A DNA stretch of 64,000 bases from positions 30,685-94,684 of the forward strand of contig JAUXVD010000015.1 in the NCBI GenBank assembly GCA_030684575.1, in the 5' to 3' direction. This DNA comes from Nitrospirota bacterium. Lineage in GTDB: Bacteria; Nitrospirota; Nitrospiria; Nitrospirales; Nitrospiraceae. A program made the translations under genes and the position numbers. Positions 27,568 to 35,747 of this stretch are shown piece by piece. The number at the start of each line of letters is the position of its first letter. Positions within the stretch are counted from its first letter, which is position 1. The notes below the pieces were generated by a model. That model had not been told where the DNA came from. It searched no databases and worked only from the letters and a program-made list of their open reading frames with translations.

Positions 27568-28932
27568 TCATCGATCCGGTGTCTTCACGCCAGCGTTTGG
27601 AGTCGTCTCTTCGTGACTCTGGATATTGCTCTCTACGGCACTCCCGTTGATGGTCGAACCAGCAGCATCGCCAAGACTGAAAAATCGCCTCGCCGCCTCG
27701 ACGAACGCAGCCCCGTCCGAGGAATTCACCTCGGTCTTGAGCGTCACCATCGTGTTATGAATGAGCTTGTTCACGATCGAGGACGCCATCGCCTCGACCA
27801 GTTCGCGCTCGGGCGCGGAGAGATTCGCCAATCGTCCCAAAGTCTTCTCGACCTCTGCCCGTTTGATCTCATCGGCTTTCGTACGAAGCGCCATGATGGT
27901 GGGGGTTACTTCGAGCGACTGGAGCCATTGCCGGACGATCCCGACTTCATCTACCACCATCTGCTCGGCCTTCTCGGCCTCCAGCAAGCGCCCCCCGCGG
28001 TTCTGTTCAACCCGCGCCTTCAAATCATCGATGTCGAAAAGAAACGCATTATCCACATGACGCACCGCCGGATCGATATTGCGCGGGACCGAGATATCGA
28101 TCAGGAACATGGGGCGATTCATCCGTTGTTTGACCGATCGCTGCACATCGTCCTCGCTTACGAGATAATGCGAGGCACCGGTCGATACCAACACAATATC
28201 GGCAGACGCCATGTCTTCCCGAAACTGTTCAAAGGGAACCGCGGTACCGCCGAATCGATCGGCCAATTCCATTCCATGTTGCGGATTCCTCGTCGTGACC
28301 CGCACATGACGAACCCCGCTGGCAATAAAATGTCGAGCCGCCAACTTGGCCATCTCCCCCGCCCCCACCAACAACACCGTCTTCTCGCTGAGATCCGAAA
28401 AGATCTTCTTGGCCAATTCGACCGCGGCATAACTCACCGACACCGCCATCTCGGCAATTTTGGTTTCCGTCCGCACACGCTTGGCGACGGAGATTGCCTT
28501 CTTCACGACTTTATTCAGAATGATGCCAGTCGACTTGTGTGTGAGCGCCACCTCGAACGCATCTTTAATCTGTCCAAGAATCTGCGACTCGCCGACAATC
28601 ATCGAGTCGAGACTAGAGGCCACGCGAAACAAATGGCTGATCGCCCGATCCCCCTGGTGCCAGTAGAGATGGGGGGTCAGTTGTTCCGAAGACAGAGACA
28701 GATGGGCATCGGCCATGAATTCCTGGATACGACCGTACCCGGCTTCGATTTCATCAACGACGGCATAGACCTCGACCCGATTACAGGTCGACAGTAATAT
28801 TCCTTCGCGCACCCCTTGATACGAACAGAGACGGGTCAGGGCTTCACTCATCCGGCTCTCAGGAACCGCGAGCTTCTCGCGAATTTCCACCGGGGCGGTC
28901 TTATGGCTTAAACCGACAACGACAATATGCAT
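27568..28932 (-). CDS. hemA: Glutamyl-tRNA reductase
   Basis: 454 residues starting MHIVVVGLSHKTAPVEIREK, the normal beginning of the family; the longer frame to 28971 would overlap the upstream gene. Catalytic cysteine in LLSTCNRVEVYAV (about residue 50). NADPH site VLLVGAGEMAKLAARHFI. C-terminal dimerisation domain after about 320. Catalyses the first committed step of the C5 route from glutamyl-tRNA. Starts one base after the stop of the CcsA/HemX-like gene; no strong Shine-Dalgarno sequence is seen, so translational coupling is likely. Confidence 0.96.
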   Translation of the reverse strand: MHIVVVGLSHKTAPVEIREKLAVPESRMSEALTRLCSYQGVREGILLSTCNRVEVYAVVDEIEAGYGRIQEFMADAHLSLSSEQLTPHLYWHQGDRAISHLFRVASSLDSMIVGESQILGQIKDAFEVALTHKSTGIILNKVVKKAISVAKRVRTETKIAEMAVSVSYAAVELAKKIFSDLSEKTVLLVGAGEMAKLAARHFIASGVRHVRVTTRNPQHGMELADRFGGTAVPFEQFREDMASADIVLVSTGASHYLVSEDDVQRSVKQRMNRPMFLIDISVPRNIDPAVRHVDNAFLFDIDDLKARVEQNRGGRLLEAEKAEQMVVDEVGIVRQWLQSLEVTPTIMALRTKADEIKRAEVEKTLGRLANLSAPERELVEAMASSIVNKLIHNTMVTLKTEVNSSDGAAFVEAARRFFSLGDAAGSTINGSAVESNIQSHEETTPNAGVKTPDR

Positions 28933-28933
28933 T

Positions 28934-29737
28934 TCAAGACACCGGTCCGTGACTTTTGAGGACCACGCCAATGAGGGTCAGAATCACTCCGGCAAATCCG
29001 ATAATCGTCAAATAGGCTGCCCGTTTGGCTCGCCAGCCCACCGTGAGTCGTCCGAGCAACACGGCGAAGTAGAACACCCATGTTACCAATGCCCATGTTT
29101 GTTCGGGGTTCCAGTTCAAGTACGACCCCCGAGAGAACTCGGCGGACAACGCCCCGGTGATGATGCCGAGCGTCAGCAGCGGAAATCCCATCACGATCGA
29201 TTGCTGATTGAGATGATCGAGAAAATCCAGCGCAGGCAATTTTGAATAGAGAACATTGAAGCGTTTAGACTTGAGAAGTCCGTCCTGAATCAGATACATG
29301 ACACCAGCCACAAAAGCGATCGCAAACCCCACGGTCCCGAGCATGCTCAGGGTAACATGGACCCACAATGTACGAAACACAGGACTCAACGTCGGAGCGG
29401 TTTCTGGCAATGCCGCGGCAGAGACGAGCGACACGAGGGCCAGTGGAACGATGAACGAACCAAGCACATGCAGACGATGACGAAACTCTACAGCAAGAAA
29501 GACGAGGATCAGCATCCAGGAAAAAAACGACAGGGCTTCATGGAACCCGGGCGGCGAGACGTCTGCCGTTCCGACCATTCTCGCCACCAGCGCAATAGTA
29601 TGGGCAGCAAACCCGATCGCTGTCATGCCCAACGAGACTTTGGACAAGGCCTCTGAAGGCCACAGCAGGTAAGCAAGAAAAGAAACGGTGGCCGCAAAAT
29701 ACAGGGCCATCGTCACCATGAAAAACATGGCGGCCAT
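28934..29737 (-). CDS. CcsA/HemX-like cytochrome c assembly family membrane protein
   Basis: 267 residues with about eight membrane helices. Contains WNPEQTWALVTWVFYF, a WWD-like periplasmic heme-handling motif found in CcsA/CcmF/HemX proteins. HemX proteins of this size, encoded directly beside hemA, are thought to affect glutamyl-tRNA reductase or heme export, while CcsA proteins act in cytochrome c maturation with CcsB. No CcsB gene is next door, and the hemA neighbour favours a HemX-like role. Promoter signals would have to lie in the 41 bases shared with rsmI, transcribed the other way. Confidence 0.85.
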   Translation of the reverse strand: MAAMFFMVTMALYFAATVSFLAYLLWPSEALSKVSLGMTAIGFAAHTIALVARMVGTADVSPPGFHEALSFFSWMLILVFLAVEFRHRLHVLGSFIVPLALVSLVSAAALPETAPTLSPVFRTLWVHVTLSMLGTVGFAIAFVAGVMYLIQDGLLKSKRFNVLYSKLPALDFLDHLNQQSIVMGFPLLTLGIITGALSAEFSRGSYLNWNPEQTWALVTWVFYFAVLLGRLTVGWRAKRAAYLTIIGFAGVILTLIGVVLKSHGPVS

Positions 29738-29778
29738 AGAGTGCTATCCCCTCAACTTTTCAGGACAAAAAGACACGC

Positions 29779-30576
29779 ATGAAACGAGGAATTATATCGA
29801 TGGGGCAAGATGGGAGTCAACCAAACGATCGGAAGATACCCGGCACCCTCTACATCGTCGGCACGCCAATTGGCCACCCTGACGACATCACGCTTCGGGC
29901 ACTTGCCACGTTGCGCCGAGTCTCGATTATTGCGTCAGAAGATCCACGCGTGACCCAGGCACTCCTGACCCATCACGGCATCATCGCGACGATCACGAGC
30001 TACGGCCCGCTCAATCGCCAAGAAAAAGTAGAGCTCCTTCTGCATCGACTCACGCAGGGGCATGATGTGGCCTTCGTCTCAGACAACGGCACCCCGGTGA
30101 TCTACGACCCAGGCAGTCTGTTTGTGGCGGCGGCCCATCGAGCAGGAATCATGGTTAAAACGATCCCGGGCCCCTCTGTCATGACGGCCGCTACGGCCAT
30201 CTCAGGATTTTCTGGCGATGCAATCATTTTTGAGGGACGCCTGCCGTCATCCAGCTTGCGTCTCACAACATTCCTCGCCAAACTTCGCAAGGAGCGCAGA
30301 ACGCTTGCCTTCTATGTGACCTCAGGAGCCCTCAGAAGACTGCTACAAACTCTGGTCAAAATCCTCCCCAATAGACAGGTTGCCATTGCGATAGATCTCA
30401 CGACGCCCAAGGAAACTCTTCTGCGCGGAAGGTCTGAGGAGCTGCTCGATCAGGTCAGACAGGTACCGAAAGACTCGGCTGTGACGGTGGTGATTGAAGG
30501 GCACAGAGCAGGATCAAAACCGAAAAAGATGAGCGGAACAATACCCCGCACTACTCGTCGCCGCGGCGGCGGATGA
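29779..30576 (+). CDS. rsmI: 16S rRNA (cytidine(1402)-2'-O)-methyltransferase
   Basis: 265 residues of the tetrapyrrole-methylase fold family, RsmI branch: GTLYIVGTPIGHPDDITLRAL, IIASEDPRVTQALLTHHGI, VSDNGTPVIYDPG and the SAM region IPGPSVMTAATAISGF. Methylates the ribose of C1402 in the decoding centre together with RsmH. Normal length is about 280. The first 16 residues before GTLYIVG are poorly conserved, so an internal start is possible. Its last 26 bases run into the end of the convergent TusA-like gene. Confidence 0.93.
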   Translation: MKRGIISMGQDGSQPNDRKIPGTLYIVGTPIGHPDDITLRALATLRRVSIIASEDPRVTQALLTHHGIIATITSYGPLNRQEKVELLLHRLTQGHDVAFVSDNGTPVIYDPGSLFVAAAHRAGIMVKTIPGPSVMTAATAISGFSGDAIIFEGRLPSSSLRLTTFLAKLRKERRTLAFYVTSGALRRLLQTLVKILPNRQVAIAIDLTTPKETLLRGRSEELLDQVRQVPKDSAVTVVIEGHRAGSKPKKMSGTIPRTTRRRGGG

Positions 30577-30853
30577 GCACTCGAAAGGCCCCCTCGACGC
30601 GGTTCTGCGAGAGGACGCTATGGCCCTCATTGCTCACGCTGCGAGGAACATTCTGAATCGGGTCGCCATCATCCAACAGTACTGAAAGAATCTGTCCCTG
30701 TTCCATCGTTTCTAACTTCAATTTCGTCTTGACGAAGTTGTAGGGGCAGATCACTCCTCGCAAATCCAACTCGGCATTCGGTTGATCCGTCACAATCGTG
30801 CCTTTCTCTTCATCTCCAACCACAGGTCTCTCCTTCCCCTCTGTCCAAGCCAT
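30551..30853 (-). CDS. TusA/SirA-like sulfur carrier family protein
   Basis: 100 residues from ATG at 30853 (AAGAAG just upstream). The TusA fold starts at about residue 25: LDLRGVICPYNFVKTKLKLETMEQG, then LSVLLDDGDPIQNVPRSV and a C-terminal strand FRVLIRR. TusA proteins carry persulfide on the cysteine of a CPxP motif. Here the cysteine is kept, but the motif reads CPYN, lacking the second proline. A role in sulfur relay is plausible from the fold; the missing proline and the long charged N-terminal tail are unusual. Overlaps the 3' end of rsmI tail to tail. Confidence 0.8.
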   Translation of the reverse strand: MAWTEGKERPVVGDEEKGTIVTDQPNAELDLRGVICPYNFVKTKLKLETMEQGQILSVLLDDGDPIQNVPRSVSNEGHSVLSQNRVEGAFRVLIRRRGDE

Positions 30854-30944
30854 TCTTCTTACACAGGCAGGACTCAAATCCTAACAAGGAGTCGGCAACC
30901 CCGCAAGCACGATGCTTCATGGCAGGCAAGGCAGACAAAAAAAG

Positions 30945-30969
30945 AAGGGGCAGCGAAACGCTGCCCCTT
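30945..30969 (-). terminator. Intrinsic terminator of the secreted-protein gene
   Basis: A perfect 11-base-pair stem (AAGGGGCAGCG/CGCTGCCCCTT) with a three-base loop, followed on the minus strand by CTTTTTTTGT. This is a canonical rho-independent terminator 28 bases after the stop of the gene at 30998-31738. Confidence 0.9.
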
Positions 30970-30997
30970 CCCATAGAGCCACAAAATGTATTGCGAC

Positions 30998-31738
30998 TTA
31001 GTTCAGACCCTTGACCAAGTTCGGCTTTTGATAGTCCGTCCCGTAGTCTGACTTGTTGCCGACTGCATTACCCCATCCCGGCTGCGGTTCACAGGCCCAG
31101 CAAGGAGCGGCACCGGTATATTCACCAACCGGGCTGGTGATACCAGTGGTGATCTCTCCTGGCAACACCGCACCGCCAACCCCACCAGTCGTGGAGCCGC
31201 TATTCGTGTTAATCGCGCGCTCGGTCGCCGGATTCGGGCGCTGCCCAAGTCCGCCGTTACCAGCGAGCTTCTCATTCCCTCGAATAACGGTGACCTCTCG
31301 GACGATTTTACGGCCCGTGCCAAACGGATGGCTCTCATCTGTTTCCTCGATTGCCTGAATCGTGACATCGTCACCGGCATCAAGCACACGAAGCTGATCG
31401 TAATTGGTATGGTTATCAAAATACACTGTGCGGTAGTTCATCGCGCCACCACCTGCACGTCCCTCATCGTGGGAGCTTCCACCCATCTCGAGGTACATTT
31501 TTTTGGCCGCAAGATCAAATCCGATCACGCGACCAAACATGGTTTCTGCCTGTGACAACCGATCGAGGAAGCTGGCTCGATCGAAGGTAGTCACTCGAGT
31601 GCTTGATCCTGACACATCGCCAACTCCGGTACCGACGCCCATACCGGATTGGTTCGTTTGCAAGCGCTCCTGAGCGAATGACACACCCACGGAACCGACA
31701 AAAACAATTGCCGTTCCTAGTGCCAACACTTTATGCAT
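30998..31738 (-). CDS. Secreted protein of unknown function
   Basis: 246 residues from an ATG at 31738 with AAGGAGG six bases upstream; the TTG-started longer frame is rejected. A Sec signal peptide (about 1-22, cleavage after VSFA) precedes a mature part with no family that I recognise. Residues about 65-155 look like a small folded domain, perhaps beta-rich (MFGRVIGFDLAAKKMYLEM ... VRVIRGNEKL-like strands). Residues about 160-246 are rich in Gly, Asn, Pro and Thr, with a CWAC pair (PCWACEPQPGW) that could bind metal or form a disulfide. A possible promoter is TTGTCC (31781-31786) and TCTAAT (31758-31763), 17 bases apart. A strong terminator follows, so it is a single-gene unit and probably well expressed. 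Confidence 0.75.
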   Translation of the reverse strand: MHKVLALGTAIVFVGSVGVSFAQERLQTNQSGMGVGTGVGDVSGSSTRVTTFDRASFLDRLSQAETMFGRVIGFDLAAKKMYLEMGGSSHDEGRAGGGAMNYRTVYFDNHTNYDQLRVLDAGDDVTIQAIEETDESHPFGTGRKIVREVTVIRGNEKLAGNGGLGQRPNPATERAINTNSGSTTGGVGGAVLPGEITTGITSPVGEYTGAAPCWACEPQPGWGNAVGNKSDYGTDYQKPNLVKGLN

Positions 31739-31980
31739 GTGCTGCCTCCTTGGTGAGATTAGAGAATGAAGTGAAATGACGGACAACAAGATATTGGACC
31801 AACATGATCAGGTTAGAATCTCCTCATCACTATTTAACGCGCGGACTATAGGCCACCCATATCCGACATGTCAAGTGGCATAATTGCTTTGAATTCGTTA
31901 TTGATTCACGCAGATCGACTAACTGAACGAACCGCAGAAAACCCATAGATACATATCCCCACACTGCTACCACTGACTGA

Positions 31981-32067
31981 TGGTGCCCAGAGGGAGGGTT
32001 GAACTCCCACTCTCTTACGAGAACCGGATTTTGAGTCCGGCGCGTCTGCCAGTTCCGCCATCCGGGC
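31981..32067 (-). tRNA. tRNA-Leu (anticodon CAA)
   Basis: An 87-base class II tRNA. The acceptor pairs GCCCGGA with TCTGGGC, the anticodon arm is CCGGA-CTCAAAA-TCCGG giving anticodon CAA, there is a long variable arm (TCTCGTAAGAGA), the T arm is GGGAG-TTCAACC-CTCCC, and CCA is encoded. It decodes UUG leucine codons. No integration site or phage gene is attached to its 3' end. Confidence 0.95.
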
Positions 32068-32100
32068 ATAGACCATAATCCACAAATAAAACGCCGCACA

Positions 32101-32129
32101 TTCTTAACACGAAGCCATGTGCGGGTCAA
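32101..32129 (-). promoter_or_regulatory. Candidate promoter of tRNA-Leu
   Basis: On the minus strand TTGACC (32124-32129) and TAAGAA (32101-32106) are separated by 17 bases, and the -10 lies 33 bases before the mature tRNA 5' end. The -35 box is good and the -10 box weak. Confidence 0.35.
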
Positions 32130-32219
32130 TCAATCTCCCCTCTTTTCTTACACCTGAACGCAGTGCTACACTAACGCCTCTACCCACTTCATACATCTGT
32201 GCAGGAGGATCCTTAGATT

Positions 32220-32498
32220 ATGGCAGACGTTCAGTGCGTCACGTGCGGACAAGCAGGAGAAGCCATCACCGACACCCTTTTTATGGGAAAGCTCGAAACC
32301 GAGATTAAAGCCAAGGTCTGCAAGCCCTGCTGGAAAAAATGGGAAGGTATGCGGGTCATGGTCATCAATGAGTATCAGGTCAACCTGGGCGAGGAAAGCG
32401 GCAGAGAACTCGTCAAGAAACAGATGAAAGCGTTTCTGAAGCTTGGCGAGCAAATTGACACCGCAAAAATCGATCAGAACTTTCGCCCGCAAGCCTAA
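32220..32498 (+). CDS. YggX-like (Fe2+-trafficking family) protein with added cysteine pairs
   Basis: 92 residues. The central and C-terminal part (about 25-80) aligns by eye with YggX iron-trafficking/oxidative-damage-protection proteins: GKLETEIKAKVCKPCWKKWEGMR, then MVINEYQVNL and a final amphipathic helix. The N-terminus differs from YggX: it has CVTC at 6-9 and CKPC further on, making a possible zinc ribbon or metal site. AGGAGG lies 11 bases before the ATG, a longer gap than usual. Single gene, with no obvious operon partners. Confidence 0.65.
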   Translation: MADVQCVTCGQAGEAITDTLFMGKLETEIKAKVCKPCWKKWEGMRVMVINEYQVNLGEESGRELVKKQMKAFLKLGEQIDTAKIDQNFRPQA

Positions 32499-32699
32499 GC
32501 CTGACGGACACTCGGTGGGCTCCAATACTTCCCCTCTGCCAGTAATAGAGATTTTCGCGTGAATTTCTCTAGCGATCTCGCAGGCTTCGTTGACAGGCCT
32601 GTGACAGAAATGCTAAGTTGCCCCCTTCTTGATCCATCCATATGGATGATGGGCACTGCCTCGCGACCTTAAAAAGCGAGGAAGAGGAACGGGTTTGTC

Positions 32700-33155
32700 G
32701 TGATTACACAGATGCATATCAAGGGGTTAATGTTCGACCCCTACAATAACGCGTATATCGTGGTGCTCCGAGACGAAGAACATTCCGACATGCTCCCCAT
32801 TTGGGTCGGAAAGTCAGAAGCCGGGGCGATCAGTATGGCGATGGAAAATGTCACGCCTCCCAGGCCGATGACGCACGATTTCATGAAGTCGTTTCTCGAT
32901 GCCTATAATGCGAAAGTCATCAGCGTGGTCATTACAGATCTGTCAGAACATACCTACTTTGCAAAGATTCACTTGATGTACGAAGACTCAGAATATACCG
33001 TCGATGCCAGACCTAGCGATGCGATTGCACTCGCCCTTCGGTCCAATGCACCGGTATTTGCCAATGATACCGTCATTACGAAACAAAGCTCCGAGGAACT
33101 TGAACAGTGGCTGGAAAATCTTAAACCGGAAGATTTCGGCAAACTGGACTCCTGA
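32700..33155 (+). CDS. DUF151 (bifunctional nuclease domain) protein
   Basis: 151 residues spanning one whole BFN domain: AYIVVLRDEEHSDMLPIWVG, SEAGAISMAMENV, RPMTHDFMKSFLDA and YTVDARPSDAIALALRSNAPVF. Family members have DNase/RNase activity in plants and are common, little-studied proteins in bacteria. The first start is GTG at 32700, ten bases after a GAGGAAGAGG ribosome site; an ATG five codons in is too far from it. A paralogue follows 16 bases downstream, so the two are probably co-expressed. Confidence 0.88.
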   Translation: MITQMHIKGLMFDPYNNAYIVVLRDEEHSDMLPIWVGKSEAGAISMAMENVTPPRPMTHDFMKSFLDAYNAKVISVVITDLSEHTYFAKIHLMYEDSEYTVDARPSDAIALALRSNAPVFANDTVITKQSSEELEQWLENLKPEDFGKLDS

Positions 33156-33171
33156 TTCAAGGACACCCGAC

Positions 33172-33669
33172 ATGAGCACCATCAATCCATCCAAAGAGCA
33201 GACCCTGATCGAATACCGGGTGGACCGCATTCTCGAGGAAGCCAATACCGACACCAGAATCGTCGTACTGGCAAGACAAGACGGTGCCCTCGACACGTTT
33301 CCGATCTGGGTCGGATCCGCGGAAGGCAATGCCATTAAGTTAGCGCTCGATGCCATGGTCACACCGCGCCCCATGAGCCACGACTTGATCAAGAGTTTCG
33401 CGGAACACTTGAGCGTCACGATTCAGCGTGTTGTCATTTCCGACGTGAAAAGCAGTACCTATTATGCGACCGTGTATGTCGCAAACAAGGGCGTGGAGCG
33501 GACCATCGACGCCAGACCCAGTGACGCGATTTCCCTGGCGTTGCGAGCTCATTGTCCTATCTATATCACCCAGGACGTATTGACTCGGCGGAGCACCACC
33601 AATCTCGACGCCTGGCTGGCAAAACTCGAATCGAAGAATATCGGCACACCGGAAGTACAGGAAACCTGA
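33172..33669 (+). CDS. Second DUF151 (bifunctional nuclease domain) protein
   Basis: 165 residues from ATG at 33172. Same domain as the gene before it (IVVLARQDGALDTFPIWVG, RPMSHDLIKSFAEHL, RTIDARPSDAISLALRAHCPIYI) but clearly diverged, with an extra N-terminal 15 residues and a longer C-terminal tail. The tandem pair suggests an old duplication, perhaps with the two proteins forming a heteromer. It ends 32 bases before rplM. Confidence 0.87.
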   Translation: MSTINPSKEQTLIEYRVDRILEEANTDTRIVVLARQDGALDTFPIWVGSAEGNAIKLALDAMVTPRPMSHDLIKSFAEHLSVTIQRVVISDVKSSTYYATVYVANKGVERTIDARPSDAISLALRAHCPIYITQDVLTRRSTTNLDAWLAKLESKNIGTPEVQET

Positions 33670-33701
33670 TTCACTCGTTAGCGAAGGAGCACGGAAACAC
33701 A

Positions 33702-34130
33702 ATGTTGACCTACCAACAAAAGCCCTTAGACGTACAAGAGAAGTGGTATCTCGTGGATGCAGAAGGAAAAACACTGGGCCGCCTGGCAGCCCGCGTGGCA
33801 GGAATGTTACGCGGCAAACACCGGCCGACCTTTACCCCCAATGTCGACATGGGCGACCATATCGTGATCGTGAATGCCGAGAAGATCCACCTGACCGGCG
33901 ACAAGATGACTACGAAGCTCTATCGTCACCATACCGGGTTCCCTGGCGGACTCAAGACCGAATCGGCGCAGCATGTCTTCCGGAAAGACCCCACGATCCT
34001 CTTGACCAAAGCGATCGAGGGCATGTTACCGAAGACCCCGTTGGGAAATGGCATGGCCAAGAAACTCCGCGTCTATGTCGGACCCGTTCATCCGCACCAG
34101 GCCCAAGGACCGGAACCCATTACACTGTAA
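33702..34130 (+). CDS. rplM: 50S ribosomal protein L13
   Basis: 142 residues, exactly the usual length, from ATG at 33702; an upstream in-frame extension to 33552 would lie inside the DUF151 gene. Signature: KWYLVDAEGKTLGRLAARVAGML, GDHIVIVNAEKI and the C-terminal GMLPKTPLG...LRVYVG. Forms the standard rplM-rpsI pair with the next gene. Confidence 0.98.
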   Translation: MLTYQQKPLDVQEKWYLVDAEGKTLGRLAARVAGMLRGKHRPTFTPNVDMGDHIVIVNAEKIHLTGDKMTTKLYRHHTGFPGGLKTESAQHVFRKDPTILLTKAIEGMLPKTPLGNGMAKKLRVYVGPVHPHQAQGPEPITL

Positions 34131-34168
34131 TCAATCATCACCGAGAGTGAAGAAGGAGACGTTGTAGC

Positions 34169-34561
34169 ATGGCAGCAGTAACTCAATATGCAACCGGACG
34201 ACGCAAATGCGCAGTCGCCAGAGCCTGGGTCACCGGGACGGCAGGCGATATTACGATCAACGATCAACCGATTGAGAAGGCATTCCCACGCCTGACCTTG
34301 CGGCAGATCATCCAGTTCCCGCTCGAAATCGGCGGAGTCGTCGGGCAGTATTCGATTAAAGCCACCGTACATGGCGGCGGAGAAGTCGGACAAGCCGGCG
34401 CCCTCCGTCATGCAATCGCACGTGCATTGGTGGTGCTGAACCTCCCCCTCCGTACGCCTCTGAAGAAAGAAGGCTTGCTGACACGTGACTCGCGCGTCAA
34501 AGAGCGGAAGAAGTACGGACAAAAGGGCGCGAGAAAGAAGTTCCAGTACTCGAAGCGATAA
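34169..34561 (+). CDS. rpsI: 30S ribosomal protein S9
   Basis: 130 residues, normal. Begins with [16 protein letters not shown] and ends in the conserved basic tail [17 protein letters not shown], which reaches into the P site. Starts 38 bases after rplM, preceded by AAGGAG, and ends at an intrinsic terminator. Confidence 0.98.
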   Translation: MAAVTQYATGRRKCAVARAWVTGTAGDITINDQPIEKAFPRLTLRQIIQFPLEIGGVVGQYSIKATVHGGGEVGQAGALRHAIARALVVLNLPLRTPLKKEGLLTRDSRVKERKKYGQKGARKKFQYSKR

Positions 34562-34582
34562 ACATCGGAGCCACAGTCAGAA

Positions 34583-34610
34583 AAAGGGAAGGCTCCATGC
34601 CTTCCCTTTT
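34583..34610 (+). terminator. Intrinsic terminator after rpsI
   Basis: Stem AAAGGGAAGG/CCTTCCCTTT with a seven-base loop, running straight into a T-run, 21 bases after the rpsI stop. Confidence 0.92.
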
Positions 34611-34644
34611 TTTGTGTCTGCGGGGTGCGCCGTAGGTGAGGGCG

Positions 34645-35718
34645 ATGAAAAAGATACGCGTCGCAATTGCAGGAGCCAGTGGATATGCCGGAGCGGAGCT
34701 CGTCCGCCTGGCAGCGCTCCACCCATATTTCGAGCTGCACGCCGTCACATCGGAAAAGTCCGCTGGAACCCCCGTGGCCTCCGTCTTCCCTAGTCTGGCA
34801 GGGCTCGTATCTCTTTCATTTCAAGCGCTCTCACCCGAGGCCTTAGCCGATCAGGTCGACGCGGTCTTTTTAGCGCTTCCTCATACCAAGTCATTGGAGC
34901 CAGTTTCCGCCTGTCTTCAAACAGGCAAACTGGTGGTCGACCTCAGCGCCGACTATCGCCTGAAAGATTCCGCCATCTATGAGCAGTGGTATCGCACGCC
35001 GCATACCTATGCGGGCCTCCTGAAGGATGCAGTCTATGGACTTCCTGAATTACACCGAGCCGCCATCGCCAAGGCCAAGTTGGTGGCCTCGCCAGGCTGT
35101 TACCCGACTGCTGCCATTCTACAGTTGGCCCCACTCTTCGCCCACGACCTCGTGCAACCGAACACTGTGGTCATCGATGCGAAATCTGGCATTTCAGGCG
35201 CAGGGCGAAGCCCGGCTCTCCCCTATCATTTTCCGGAGGCCCATGAATCTCTAGAGCCCTACAAAATCGGGCAGCATCGGCATATCCCGGAGATCGAACA
35301 GGAGCTCGGTGGATTACTTCAGCGGGCCTCATCGCTGACGGGAGCAGGGACGACACAGCCGATCGTGACATTCACTCCTCACCTCGTTCCGATGAATCGC
35401 GGTATCTTGAGCACCGCCTACTGCAAACTGAAGAGCCCGATGGCACTGGACCACCTGCGCATGCTGTATCGAGACTTTTATAAGGGGGAGCGATTCGTCA
35501 GAGTCCAGGAAGACATCATGCCAAATCCTCGCTACATCAAAGGTTCAAACTATTGCGACATCGGCGTCTATCTCGACCCCCGTTCCGGTTCAGTCATTAC
35601 AGTGGCCGCGCTGGATAATCTGGTGAAGGGTGCCGCCGGACAAGCCATTCAGGCGATGAATCTCATGTCCGGCTTCCCGGAAGAAACAGGATTGACGGCT
35701 CCAGCAGCCTATCCATAA
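34645..35718 (+). CDS. argC: N-acetyl-gamma-glutamyl-phosphate reductase
   Basis: 357 residues from ATG at 34645, which has AGGTGAGG upstream; a GTG three codons earlier is less likely. NADP site VAIAGASGYAGAELVRL, catalytic cysteine in ASPGCYPTAAIL (about residue 151), and the substrate/base region HRHIPEIEQEL. Third step of arginine synthesis. It precedes argJ by 29 bases. No argB or argD is visible in the window. Confidence 0.96.
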   Translation: MKKIRVAIAGASGYAGAELVRLAALHPYFELHAVTSEKSAGTPVASVFPSLAGLVSLSFQALSPEALADQVDAVFLALPHTKSLEPVSACLQTGKLVVDLSADYRLKDSAIYEQWYRTPHTYAGLLKDAVYGLPELHRAAIAKAKLVASPGCYPTAAILQLAPLFAHDLVQPNTVVIDAKSGISGAGRSPALPYHFPEAHESLEPYKIGQHRHIPEIEQELGGLLQRASSLTGAGTTQPIVTFTPHLVPMNRGILSTAYCKLKSPMALDHLRMLYRDFYKGERFVRVQEDIMPNPRYIKGSNYCDIGVYLDPRSGSVITVAALDNLVKGAAGQAIQAMNLMSGFPEETGLTAPAAYP

Positions 35719-35747
35719 GGCATATAGACCAGGACGGCTTTTTCACC

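Noticed and set aside
32590..32620. Promoter ahead of the first DUF151 gene (TTGACA)
   Set aside because: The -35 box is perfect, but no sequence resembling TATAAT lies 16-18 bases downstream.
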